Shown here: piece after piece, positions 15,150 through 23,342 of the stretch | Position numbering within the stretch: position 1 is the stretch's first letter | Layout of the letters: every line of letters starts with the position of its first letter | Assembly: GCA_017470995.1 (NCBI GenBank) | Contig: JAFUXI010000034.1 | Span: forward strand, 31,479-95,478 | From: Spirochaetales bacterium | Lineage (GTDB): Bacteria > Spirochaetota > Spirochaetia > Sphaerochaetales > Sphaerochaetaceae | Direction: 5' to 3' | DNA: 64,000 bases | Position numbers and translations under genes: made by a program | Notes under the pieces: generated by a model | Databases searched by the model: none | Told to the model about the DNA's origin: nothing | What the model saw: only the letters and a program-made list of their open reading frames with translations

Positions 15150-16861
15150 CAGTCAACCTCCTTGATTGCCCGGCTGGTACCGAAATGTTTGATGATGGTG
15201 TTCATGATGAGAACAGCACCGTATGTGATGAGAATGAGAATCGAAGCGAATGCACATGCAAGTCCGTAGGCGCCCTTCTCCGCGAACTCGTTGATCTGGA
15301 CCGTGATGAGCAGGTAGCTCGGAGTGACCAGAAGAATGATTGCGGAAATTGCGGTGATGCTACGCACGAATGCAGTGACAAGTCCGCTGAGGAACGAGTC
15401 CTTGATCAGCGGCAGCGTTACCGTGGTAAACACCTTGAAGCTGTCGGCGCCCATATCGTAGGCACTCTCCTCGATTGATTTGTCTATCTGCCTCAGGGCG
15501 GCTATTCCGCTTCTTGTTCCGGTAGGCAGGGATCTGATGATGAAGACGATCACCAGGATTGCGCCGGTTCCGTAAAGACCCTGCATGAAGCCCGTGCGGA
15601 AGATTCCGCCGCTGAAACCCCTGATGTATCCGACGCCGAGAACGGTTCCGGGAACAGCCATTGCCAGCATGGAGACGGCCTCTATGAAGCCCTTGGCCTT
15701 GAATTTCCGCTTGACTACCAGGTAGGAGATTATCATCGAAAGCAGAGCCGTAATCGGAGCTGAGATGAAGGACAGGACAAAGGAGTCCTTGAATGCCTTG
15801 AACCCCTTGTACTTGGTGAATACCTGGTTGAACCACTTGAACGTGAACGGGAAGAACTTGTACCCCCAAGTGGGGAACAGAGCTCCGATGGGCACGCAGA
15901 TGTACATGAGAATGACGAACAATGCACCGAGGCTGCAGATGGTGGTAAGCGGGATTCTGACGCTCTTGTCCTCGATGAGCATCCTTGCCCTGGAGGCCTT
16001 TCCCGTCAGGGTGGCTGTGGACTTCTTCTCAAGCACATACTTCTGGACGGCGAACATGGCCAGCGTGATGCACAGAAGCACCACTGCCATTGCGGAGGCT
16101 CCGGCCTTGTCGTAGGCACCGGTGATCTGCAGATAGATGGTGGTGGCCAAAGTATCGTAGGAACCTCCGATGATCATCGGGTTGGCGAAATCCGCGATGG
16201 ACTCGATGAACGTCACCAGGAAGGCGTTTCCGATACCGGGAAGCAGCAGGGGCAGCGTCACGCTTGTGAAGACCTTCATACGTGAAGCACCCATGTCTCT
16301 GGCAGCCTCCTCCAAAGACGGGTCGATATTCTTCAGAAGTCCCCGGAACATCATGTAACAGACAGGGAAGAACGTCAGGGACTGAACGACGACAATACCC
16401 CAGAATCCATAGACGCTGTTGTCATAGATCTTGAACAGGTATCTGGTAATCAGTCCCGATTTGCCGAAGAGCATTATAACCGAAAGTGAAAGGACAAACG
16501 GAGGAGAGACGACGGGCAGCATGGAAACCACCTTGAAGAGTCCTCCCGCGAACTTGTTTATCCTCACATAGATTTCAACGTAGGCGAACAGCAGTCCGAC
16601 TGCTGTAGCGAATATTCCGACAACGAAGCCCACCTTCAGGGTGTTGGTTATGGCTGTCGTGAATGTCGGTATCTTGAAGACCCTCTTGAAGACGGAGAAG
16701 GAAAAACCTCCGTCCCCCACTACGCTGTCCACGAGAAGGATAGCCAGGGGATACAGGATGAAGAGGGTCAGGAAAGCGATGAGAAGGATGATGGTCGTGA
16801 CCATTATCGGGTCAGCCAACAGTTTCTTCTTATCCAGTCTGGCACTTTGAGCGCTTGCCAT
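15149..16861 (-). CDS. ABC transporter permease, fused double subunit (FbpB type)
   Basis: At 570 residues this is two BPD_transp_1 permease halves in one chain, each with about six membrane helices and an EAA loop (LEEAARDMGAS near 180; IEESAYDMGAD near 470). Such fused permeases are typical of Fe3+/hexose-phosphate/phosphonate importers (FbpB, AfuB, PhnV-like). Lys-rich residues at the N-terminus face the cytoplasm. It follows the binding-protein gene after a hairpin that probably lowers its expression. Confidence 0.92.
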   Translation of the reverse strand: MASAQSARLDKKKLLADPIMVTTIILLIAFLTLFILYPLAILLVDSVVGDGGFSFSVFKRVFKIPTFTTAITNTLKVGFVVGIFATAVGLLFAYVEIYVRINKFAGGLFKVVSMLPVVSPPFVLSLSVIMLFGKSGLITRYLFKIYDNSVYGFWGIVVVQSLTFFPVCYMMFRGLLKNIDPSLEEAARDMGASRMKVFTSVTLPLLLPGIGNAFLVTFIESIADFANPMIIGGSYDTLATTIYLQITGAYDKAGASAMAVVLLCITLAMFAVQKYVLEKKSTATLTGKASRARMLIEDKSVRIPLTTICSLGALFVILMYICVPIGALFPTWGYKFFPFTFKWFNQVFTKYKGFKAFKDSFVLSFISAPITALLSMIISYLVVKRKFKAKGFIEAVSMLAMAVPGTVLGVGYIRGFSGGIFRTGFMQGLYGTGAILVIVFIIRSLPTGTRSGIAALRQIDKSIEESAYDMGADSFKVFTTVTLPLIKDSFLSGLVTAFVRSITAISAIILLVTPSYLLITVQINEFAEKGAYGLACAFASILILITYGAVLIMNTIIKHFGTSRAIKEVD

Positions 16862-16889
16862 TTATTCCTCCACAAAGGATGTCGATATC

Positions 16890-16926
16890 AAAAAGAGGAT
16901 GGCGGCTCGGATAGACCACCATCCTC
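16890..16926 (-). terminator. Intra-operon terminator/attenuator between binding protein and permease
   Basis: On the minus strand, GAGGATGG (16919-16926) pairs with CCATCCTC (16895-16902) and runs into five T. The hairpin lies between the binding-protein stop and the permease start. It is likely leaky, so that far more binding protein than permease is made. Confidence 0.7.
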
Positions 16927-16950
16927 ATTGCTGCTGATGAAACGCAGACC

Positions 16951-18072
16951 TTACTTGGTCTGGAATCTTGTTGTGTCGCCTGTTGCTGCGCCGGCGTTGG
17001 CAAGAGCAGTCATGACCTCTTCGATGTACTTCTTGGTATTTGCAGTTGCATCGTCGAAGTCGTAGTCGATGACGTTGCTCGGATCAAGACCGAACTCGTA
17101 TGCAATCTGGGGCTGCTCGGCGTTGTCGAGAACCAGGAACTGATAGGATCCGTTCTCCTTGGCGAGGTTGACGCAGTTCGGAGACAGAGCATATTCGATC
17201 CAGAGCTTTGCTGCATTGGTGTGCTTTGCACCCTTGAAGATGGCTGTAGCACCGATCTCGCAGGTTGTTCCGCTTGACGGGATGACAAGGCCGATGTTGG
17301 CATAGCCGTTGTCTACGATCTGATAGATGCCATCGTGCAGGAAGCCGATTCCAACGACACACTCACCTGTTCCGACGTTCTTGGAAGGACCGGAACCGGA
17401 CTTTGTGTAGACCTCGATGTTCTTGTCCAGATCCACGAGGTACTGGATTCCCTGGTCATGACCGTACTTCTGGATGACGGTGTTGATGACAAGCTTTGCT
17501 GTTCCTGCAGTGTTGTAGTTTGACAGCCAGACAAGACCCTTGAACTCGGGCTTGAGCAGATCGGGGAAGTCCTTCGGGGGCTCGATGCCGCGTCTCTGGA
17601 GCTCGTCGATGTTGTACATGAAGCCAAGGATACCGGTGTAGATACCGTACCAGAGGTTGTCCTTGTGCTTGTAAACGCTCTTTGTGATGTGTGCTGCGTT
17701 TGCTGCGTCATATCTCTCGAGAAGACCCTCGGAAGCGAGCATGTTGTACGGATCTGTCGTGCCGCCGAAGAAGACATCGGCGGAAGGATTGCCCTTCTCT
17801 TCCTCGATCTTGGCCTGAACCTCACCTGTTGAAAGGCGCTGATAGGTTGTCTTGATGCCGAACAGCTTCTCGAAATTCTCGCAGACAGCTGAAAGATACT
17901 GCTCCTCGCAGGAACCGTAGACAACGAGCTCACCCTCTGCCTGAGCGGCCTTGATGAGAGCTGAGTCGAATCCCTCGACCTTTGTCTCTGCGGCTGTTTC
18001 CTGAGCAGCCTGTGCGAAAACACCAGCGATTGCCACTACGAGAACGAGCAGCAGAACTGAAAGTTTCTTCAT
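16951..18072 (-). CDS. ABC transporter periplasmic binding protein (Fe3+/hexose-phosphate type)
   Basis: The 373-residue protein has a cleavable signal (MKKLSVLLLV, likely cut after VFA) and no lipobox, so it should be soluble in the periplasm. EGELVVYGSCEEQ and ADVFFGGTTDPY match the FbpA/AfuA/FutA group of two-lobed binding proteins. The adjacent tyrosine pair that binds iron in FbpA is not present, which makes hexose phosphate, phosphonate or another anion as likely as iron. GAGGAGG precedes the ATG by 6 bases. Confidence 0.88.
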   Translation of the reverse strand: MKKLSVLLLVLVVAIAGVFAQAAQETAAETKVEGFDSALIKAAQAEGELVVYGSCEEQYLSAVCENFEKLFGIKTTYQRLSTGEVQAKIEEEKGNPSADVFFGGTTDPYNMLASEGLLERYDAANAAHITKSVYKHKDNLWYGIYTGILGFMYNIDELQRRGIEPPKDFPDLLKPEFKGLVWLSNYNTAGTAKLVINTVIQKYGHDQGIQYLVDLDKNIEVYTKSGSGPSKNVGTGECVVGIGFLHDGIYQIVDNGYANIGLVIPSSGTTCEIGATAIFKGAKHTNAAKLWIEYALSPNCVNLAKENGSYQFLVLDNAEQPQIAYEFGLDPSNVIDYDFDDATANTKKYIEEVMTALANAGAATGDTTRFQTK

Positions 18073-18152
18073 AATTCCTCCTCTTGACCCCTAGGGTCAT
18101 ATTGAACCGTTACATATGCGCATTCTTTGTTATCTCTGCGCACGCGAAGTTA

Positions 18153-18181
18153 ATTATCGCACCGCTTTAGAGTGCGGTCAA
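18153..18181 (-). promoter_or_regulatory. Promoter with embedded inverted repeat for the ABC transporter operon
   Basis: On the minus strand, TTGACC (18176-18181), a 17-base spacer and GATAAT (18153-18158) form a good sigma-70 promoter. The spacer and -35 edge hold ACCGC-N8-GCGGT, an inverted repeat placed where a repressor would block RNA polymerase. The leader to the ATG at 18072 is about 75 bases. Confidence 0.55.
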
Positions 18182-18230
18182 TCGAATTATTATTGTGGTC
18201 TAGAATGTTATTATTTGTTATCATTGCAGT

Positions 18231-19997
18231 ATGGCTTACGAAGTTACCGCTACCAGGAAAAGACCACAGAGATTCGAGGATCTCGTCGGTCAGGAATTCG
18301 TCGTCTCAACACTTAGAAACGCCATAGAACAGGGCCGCATCGCCCATGCCTATCTGTTCAGCGGTCCGCGGGGTGTCGGAAAGACCACCAGCGCAAGGCT
18401 TCTTGCAAAGGCCCTCAACTGCGTTCACGGCCCCACGGCCGAGCCATGCGACGAATGCGACAACTGCCGCGGGATTGCAAAGGGCAGCAGCCTTGACGTC
18501 ATAGAGATAGACGGAGCCAGCAACACCGGAGTCAACGATGTGCGCGTGATAAAGGAAGAGGTCATGTTCCCGCCAACCTCCTCGCGCTACAAGATCTACA
18601 TAATCGACGAAGTCCACATGCTCAGCCAGAGCGCCTTCAATGCACTTCTCAAAACCATAGAGGAGCCGCCGGAGTACGTGGTCTTCATCTTTGCCACAAC
18701 AGAGACCCAGAAGGTCCCGGCAACCATCCGGAGCCGCTGCCAGCAATTCAACTTCCAGCTCATCCCTCTTGAAACCATAAAAGGCCTTCTTGAGCAGGCA
18801 GCTTCCGAGATGGGCATAGAGGCCGATTCCGACGCACTCTTCTGGATTGCAAAGGAAGCTACAGGCTCCATGAGAGACGCCTACACCCTGTTCGATCAGG
18901 TAGTCGCATTCTCCAACGGCAAGATCACGCTTGCGCAGATTCGCGAAAAGCTCGGACTTGTGGGAATCGACCGCATAAACGATATCATGAAAGATGTCCT
19001 GGCAAAGAACCAGAGCTCCTCTTTGGATAAGGTCCATGCGCTTCTTGCCCGCGGAGTCAGCATCGAGCAGATCATCAAGGACTTCTCCGACTATTTCCGC
19101 TCCCTGCTTCTCATCAAAAAGGGCGTCAGAAGCGAGAACGTCCTGGGAGAACAGGTCCAGAGCTTCCCTGCAGAGATCCAGAATGCATTCAATGAGGAGC
19201 AGCTCGAGGCTGCTCTGGATATGTTCCTCAACCTCTACCGGGACATCAGATACTCGCTGAATCCCCGTTTCGAGCTGGAACTGGCGATGTCCAAGCTCTC
19301 CAAACTGCGCTATGTGGCTTCAACCGCCAGCATCATAGAGCAGCTTGCAAGACTCAAGAACGATCTCATCAACGGTACGATTTCCCCTCTGAATCCTATC
19401 CTGGCAGACCAGAAAACGGTTCAGCCGGAAGCTCCTTCTGCTCCTGCGCCACAACCTGCAGCACAGCCCGAGGTTGCTGAAAAAGAAGAGAAACCGACCC
19501 CTGCTCCGGAGCCGGTCAAAGAAGAACCCGAAGCTCCCAAGACCGAGCTTACGCTCGAGGCCCTGAAGGATATCCTTCCTGTCGGAACAAAGGAAGTCAG
19601 AAACACTGATGATGGCCTGGTTTTGGTGTTTGATGATAGATTTTACCACAAGATGGCCATTAGAAGCCTTGAAGAGACAAAAGAGAAAGTCAGCAAAAAA
19701 GCCGGATACGAGGTAAACGTCATATCCAGCTATTCAGAGTCGAAGGCTGAAATCCCAGTCCAGGAAGCACCTCCCGCTGTAAAGGAAGAGCCGATCGAAA
19801 CCCCGGCGGAACCCGAGCCTGCTGCACAGGCTCCCGCAGAAGAGCCGGAACAGGAAACCGTGGAGAATGCATCCGAAGCAGAAGTCCCGGAGGACACTGC
19901 GGAGCTTACCTCGGCTCCGATTTCCAAGATGAACGATGAGCAGAAGAACCTCATAAGCGATATTCTTCTCTGCTTCGACGGAAGGGAGGAACGCTGA
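18231..19997 (+). CDS. dnaX: DNA polymerase III subunit gamma/tau
   Basis: The 588-residue clamp-loader ATPase shows Walker A GPRGVGKTTSAR (about 45-56), the zinc cysteines C64, C73, C76 and C79, the DEVHMLS Walker B segment and sensor FIFATTE. Residues 20-370 are the ATPase and collar domains; 395-470 and 500-560 are Pro/Glu/Ala-rich linkers flanking a small folded region near 440-500. MAYEVTATRKRPQ is the usual N-terminus. It overlaps the ybaB start by one base, in the common dnaX-ybaB-recR order. Confidence 0.96.
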   Translation: MAYEVTATRKRPQRFEDLVGQEFVVSTLRNAIEQGRIAHAYLFSGPRGVGKTTSARLLAKALNCVHGPTAEPCDECDNCRGIAKGSSLDVIEIDGASNTGVNDVRVIKEEVMFPPTSSRYKIYIIDEVHMLSQSAFNALLKTIEEPPEYVVFIFATTETQKVPATIRSRCQQFNFQLIPLETIKGLLEQAASEMGIEADSDALFWIAKEATGSMRDAYTLFDQVVAFSNGKITLAQIREKLGLVGIDRINDIMKDVLAKNQSSSLDKVHALLARGVSIEQIIKDFSDYFRSLLLIKKGVRSENVLGEQVQSFPAEIQNAFNEEQLEAALDMFLNLYRDIRYSLNPRFELELAMSKLSKLRYVASTASIIEQLARLKNDLINGTISPLNPILADQKTVQPEAPSAPAPQPAAQPEVAEKEEKPTPAPEPVKEEPEAPKTELTLEALKDILPVGTKEVRNTDDGLVLVFDDRFYHKMAIRSLEETKEKVSKKAGYEVNVISSYSESKAEIPVQEAPPAVKEEPIETPAEPEPAAQAPAEEPEQETVENASEAEVPEDTAELTSAPISKMNDEQKNLISDILLCFDGREER

Positions 19998-20299
19998 TGA
20001 ATCCTTTTGAACTGTTCAAGAACATGAACGAGATAAAGAGCCAGGCCGAGGCCATGAAGGCAAAGATAGCCACCATTCGCTGCACGGGCTATGCCGGCGG
20101 CAATATGGTTCAGGCCGTTGCAAACGGCAACATGGAAATAGAAAGCATTACAATCGATCCCGAGTTTGCCAAGGCGGAGAATGCTCAGCTTCTGGAAGTC
20201 ATGGTGACCAGTGCGGTCAATACCGCAATCAAAAACGTTAAGGACCGCATTCAGGAGGAAGCCGGGCAGACAATGGCCCAGTACGGACTTGGACTATGA
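19997..20299 (+). CDS. ybaB: YbaB/EbfC family nucleoid-associated protein
   Basis: The 100-residue protein has the family features: an N-terminal helix (MNPFELFKNMNEIKSQAEAM), a beta core with NGNMEIESITIDPE, and a C-terminal helix. Homologues (YbaB in E. coli, EbfC in Borrelia) are dimers that bind DNA as tweezers. It overlaps dnaX by one base and recR by four, so all three are translated together. Confidence 0.93.
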   Translation: MNPFELFKNMNEIKSQAEAMKAKIATIRCTGYAGGNMVQAVANGNMEIESITIDPEFAKAENAQLLEVMVTSAVNTAIKNVKDRIQEEAGQTMAQYGLGL

Positions 20300-20886
20300 C
20301 AGCACTTGAAAATCTCTCGAAACTTCTTTCCCGCCTCCCCGGGGTGGGACCCAAGAGCGCATCGCGCATCGCCTTCTCCCTGATCAACACATCAAAGGAC
20401 TACAACGAGCTTCTTGCCAAGAGCATTGCGGAAATCAAGGACCGGATCCGCCCCTGTTCAATCTGCGGATCATTCTCGGAAACCGAAATCTGCCCGGTAT
20501 GCTCGGATGCAATGAGGGACAGGACCCAGCTCTGCATCGTGGAGCAGCCGCAGGATGTGATTACAATCCAGGCAAGCGGCGCATACAACGGGCTGTTCCA
20601 TGTTCTGGGCGGTGCAATCAATCCGCTCAACGGCGTGGGACCGGAGAACCTCAGCTTTGACAAACTGATCCAGAGAATCAACGAGGGATCTTTCAAGGAA
20701 ATCATAATTGCCACAAACCCCACGGAAGAAGGTGACACCACAGCCCTCTATATCCGGCACATACTGAAGGACCGCGAAGGCCTGTCCCTCACGCGCCTGG
20801 CCTCGGGCTTGCCCATCGGCGGAGATCTGGAATATGCGGACAGGACAACACTGACACGCTCTTTCCGCGGCCGCATACAGTTCTGA
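20296..20886 (+). CDS. recR: Recombination protein RecR
   Basis: The 196-residue protein has helix-hairpin-helix RLPGVGPKSASRIAF (about 13-27), a zinc finger with C54, C57, C66 and C69 (CSICGSFSETEICPVC), and a Toprim domain (LCIVEQPQDV; TNPTEEGDTTALYI, then LASGLPIGGDLEYAD at the end). RecR loads RecA with RecO/RecF in gap repair. The length is typical (about 200). Confidence 0.96.
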   Translation: MTALENLSKLLSRLPGVGPKSASRIAFSLINTSKDYNELLAKSIAEIKDRIRPCSICGSFSETEICPVCSDAMRDRTQLCIVEQPQDVITIQASGAYNGLFHVLGGAINPLNGVGPENLSFDKLIQRINEGSFKEIIIATNPTEEGDTTALYIRHILKDREGLSLTRLASGLPIGGDLEYADRTTLTRSFRGRIQF

Positions 20887-20906
20887 CATCGTCGGTATGG
20901 TTCTGT

Positions 20907-21713
20907 TTATTTGATATTGCGTTCCCTGCAGATTGACTCGTAGGCTTCCTGAACTTCCCGGAACCGCTTTGTGGCGTACTCCTTGAATTCGTCCGCCATG
21001 CCCTTTGCAGCTATGGTATCGGGGTGGTATTCGAGAATCAGCTTGCGGTAGGCCTTCTTGATTTCGGCTTCGGTGGCGCTTTCCGTAAGACCCAATGTCG
21101 CATAGGCCTTGGATGAGCCCTTTACGTTGTATTTGCGGCGGATACTGTCGTGGATGGACTCCGGGATGCGGAAGGCGCGAACGGCATAGTCTATCAGACG
21201 CTCCTCGTTGGAAGACATCCTTCCGTCCACCATGGCCACGCGATAGAAGATATCCACCATCAGATTGAGAATCTGCGGCGTACCTCTGAAGTTCTCGTAG
21301 AACTGGTCGGCAAGGTTCTCGAATGTGGAGTTCTGGTTAAGAGCCTGCTCGAATATGCTCTGGGCATACTGGTAGCTCTGACCGGAGAGGCTCAGGTCGT
21401 TGACCATGAATTCATTGACCTTGCGTCTGGCGCCGTCGGAAACCTGACCGTCTGCCGAAGCCAGCTTGGCAAGCATCGAGAATGCGCCGACAAAGAAGAC
21501 CATCTGGGACCTGTTGTAGCCGGTATTGAAGAAATAGTAGCGATCCGAATCGCCGAAACGGCGGCTGTAGCCCTGCTCGCCAGAGCCTTCCCCGTTCTGC
21601 AGGTCGTTACTCTTGTCGATCATGTGGCCGAAGACTGCACCCGCAATCATTCCCAAAGGACCACCGAGAAAAAAACCTATTGTGCCGCCGAGTATTTTAC
21701 CGAACCAGGACAT
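20907..21713 (-). CDS. djlA: DjlA-like co-chaperone with TerB and J domains
   Basis: In this 268-residue protein residues 8-35 form a glycine-rich hydrophobic segment (ILGGTIGFFLGGPLG), a likely membrane anchor. A TerB-like helical domain follows (about 70-175), then a C-terminal J domain (205-265) with the HPD tripeptide in EYHPDTIAAKG. This order is that of DjlA, which stimulates DnaK at the membrane. Its ATG overlaps the stop of the GH63-like gene by one base, so it is translated from the glycosidase transcript. Confidence 0.85.
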   Translation of the reverse strand: MSWFGKILGGTIGFFLGGPLGMIAGAVFGHMIDKSNDLQNGEGSGEQGYSRRFGDSDRYYFFNTGYNRSQMVFFVGAFSMLAKLASADGQVSDGARRKVNEFMVNDLSLSGQSYQYAQSIFEQALNQNSTFENLADQFYENFRGTPQILNLMVDIFYRVAMVDGRMSSNEERLIDYAVRAFRIPESIHDSIRRKYNVKGSSKAYATLGLTESATEAEIKKAYRKLILEYHPDTIAAKGMADEFKEYATKRFREVQEAYESICRERNIK

Positions 21714-23131
21714 TACAGTTTGTCAATGAGCATGGAGCACTTGCCGCTTGGAATCGGCAGTGTCTTTTTCTTCTTTTCATCGAGAATCTCGATTGTGAAA
21801 TAGTAGAGCTTCTCGCTCTCCAGGCGGATTTCCCAACCTCTGGTATTCTTGTTGCTCAGGATTGTTATCAGATTGCGCTTGAGGGAAAGCTTCTCGATTC
21901 CCATGACCTCGAGATTCGGAACGGTCCAGTCTACGGTCTTTCTTGGAAGCGAAACATTGAGACCGATGATGTCCTCGATCATCAGGGTGATGGTCACAAG
22001 GCATGCCTGCGGCAGAAAACGCTTTCTGGGGAACTCTCCGTCGGAAGCGGGTACGCCTTCCCTGTTCGGAAGATAGGCTTCCCAGACATCACCGGGCTTG
22101 TCCCCTTCCGGATGAAGGGTATCGAGGATGAAATACATGTGTCTGATGGCACACTCGCGGGCAAAGACATACTCTCCGTACTTCTCAAGTCCCTTGACTA
22201 CGGCATAGACATTGGAAGGCACGACAGCCGAGCAATAGCCTTCGGCGTTTTCCTTGTAGCAGTCGGAATCTGCGCTGACGCTCGGGAACGGATTGTCCGT
22301 ACCGAAATACTGCGGATCCTTGAGGTACTCGATCATGAACGAGGCTCGCTCGTCGTTGGGGATCTCTGCCAGCATGGTCCAGTATGCACCGATGATCTTC
22401 AGCGGGATACGGTTCTCCGATTTGTCGAGATCATAGTAGAATTTGGTCTCCGGATCCCACATCAGGTTATTGATTCTGGTCTTGAGCGAGAAGTAGAGTC
22501 TCTTGTATTTGAAGCTCAGTTCCTTGTCGTTGAGGATGTCTCCGATCTCCGAGAGATAGAAGGCATTTAGAGCAACGACGGTGTTGAAATCAACCGGATA
22601 GCAGACGTTTTCCCTCGGGATATTGCCTGTCAGGCAGGCAGATGCCGGGACGGAGAACAGCACGTTTTCTTTCTGGAAGGTGTCTTTCAGCCAAGTGAAG
22701 TAGTTCTCCAGAACGGGCACGATATCCTTCAGGCGCTTCTTGTTTCCGATTTTATGGTAGAACAGATATTCGACATAGGCGAACATCGGGAAGGTCACTC
22801 CCTCCGGATTGTCTTCGGAGACGACTACGCTTCCGTCCTCGACGCTGTAATCACAGCGGATGGCTCCGTTCTCCTCCTGCTTGGAGTAGAAGAAGTCGAT
22901 CATGTCGAACGGGGAATATGTCTGGTTACTGTAGTTCAAAAAGAGAGCGGAAAGACAACAATTGAACAGATTGATGGTCTTCTGGTCTGCATAGGAAACG
23001 TAATTGCCGGCAAAGCCGTTCTGCTCCGTCCCCTGCTTCCAGTATTCATCAATCCAGACCCAGGATCTGTCATAGAGGTCTACGAAATCCTGATCATAGA
23101 AATGTACCGATGGAATTGAATCGCGGTTCAT
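21713..23131 (-). CDS. GH63-like (alpha/alpha)6-barrel glycosidase
   Basis: From ATG 23131 the protein has 472 residues and no signal peptide. The pattern of helical repeats and the motifs CYPVDFNTVVALNAFYL, LMWDPETKFYYDLD, GDVWEAYLPN and a tail of beta strands fit the GH63/GH37-type glucosidases and mannosylglycerate hydrolases; the exact substrate is open. An earlier ATG at 23161 lies inside the terminator hairpin and has no ribosome site, while GGGAG stands 5 bases before 23131. The gene is preceded by a strong promoter and an immediate terminator. Confidence 0.75.
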   Translation of the reverse strand: MNRDSIPSVHFYDQDFVDLYDRSWVWIDEYWKQGTEQNGFAGNYVSYADQKTINLFNCCLSALFLNYSNQTYSPFDMIDFFYSKQEENGAIRCDYSVEDGSVVVSEDNPEGVTFPMFAYVEYLFYHKIGNKKRLKDIVPVLENYFTWLKDTFQKENVLFSVPASACLTGNIPRENVCYPVDFNTVVALNAFYLSEIGDILNDKELSFKYKRLYFSLKTRINNLMWDPETKFYYDLDKSENRIPLKIIGAYWTMLAEIPNDERASFMIEYLKDPQYFGTDNPFPSVSADSDCYKENAEGYCSAVVPSNVYAVVKGLEKYGEYVFARECAIRHMYFILDTLHPEGDKPGDVWEAYLPNREGVPASDGEFPRKRFLPQACLVTITLMIEDIIGLNVSLPRKTVDWTVPNLEVMGIEKLSLKRNLITILSNKNTRGWEIRLESEKLYYFTIEILDEKKKKTLPIPSGKCSMLIDKL

Positions 23132-23141
23132 TAGTGCTCCC

Positions 23142-23178
23142 AAAAAAAACCCCAATATCATACGATACCGATATTGGG
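23142..23178 (-). terminator. Promoter-proximal terminator/attenuator of the GH63-like gene
   Basis: On the minus strand, CCCAATATC (23170-23178) pairs perfectly with GATATTGGG (23151-23159) around a 10-base loop, then a run of eight T follows, then the ribosome site GGGAG. No minus-strand gene lies upstream, so the terminator acts on the leader of this gene itself. Confidence 0.8.
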
Positions 23179-23185
23179 TGTTGTT

Positions 23186-23214
23186 ATCATACTACAGATT
23201 TTAGAAAACGTCAA
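23186..23214 (-). promoter_or_regulatory. Strong sigma-70 promoter of the GH63-like gene
   Basis: On the minus strand, TTGACG (23209-23214) and TATGAT (23186-23191) are separated by 17 bases. Predicted transcription starts near 23179, so the terminator hairpin would be the first thing transcribed. Confidence 0.75.
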
Positions 23215-23342
23215 AGTTTTTTGTAAAATTATTTAGTACTATTGGATTTGTGCGCTTGCGGTTTTCTTGAAACAGCTTTGAAACAGACAAAACGGGCCTT
23301 TCAGGATTGTTAGTCGAGGCCAAACCAATTACAATCTCATGT

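Noticed and set aside
18073..18230. Riboswitch in the leader of the ABC transporter operon
   Set aside because: Apart from the operator-like repeat and a short GACCC/GGGTC palindrome near the ribosome site, no known aptamer motif is seen.
19695..19701. AAAAAAG run in dnaX as a possible programmed frameshift site for a gamma product
   Set aside because: The zero-frame codons read AAA-AAA-GCC, not the A-AAA-AAG phase used in E. coli, and no strong Shine-Dalgarno-like stimulator or downstream hairpin is evident.
23132..23161. Earlier ATG for the GH63-like gene at 23161
   Set aside because: It lies inside the terminator hairpin, has no ribosome site, and codes for a stretch unlike the family.
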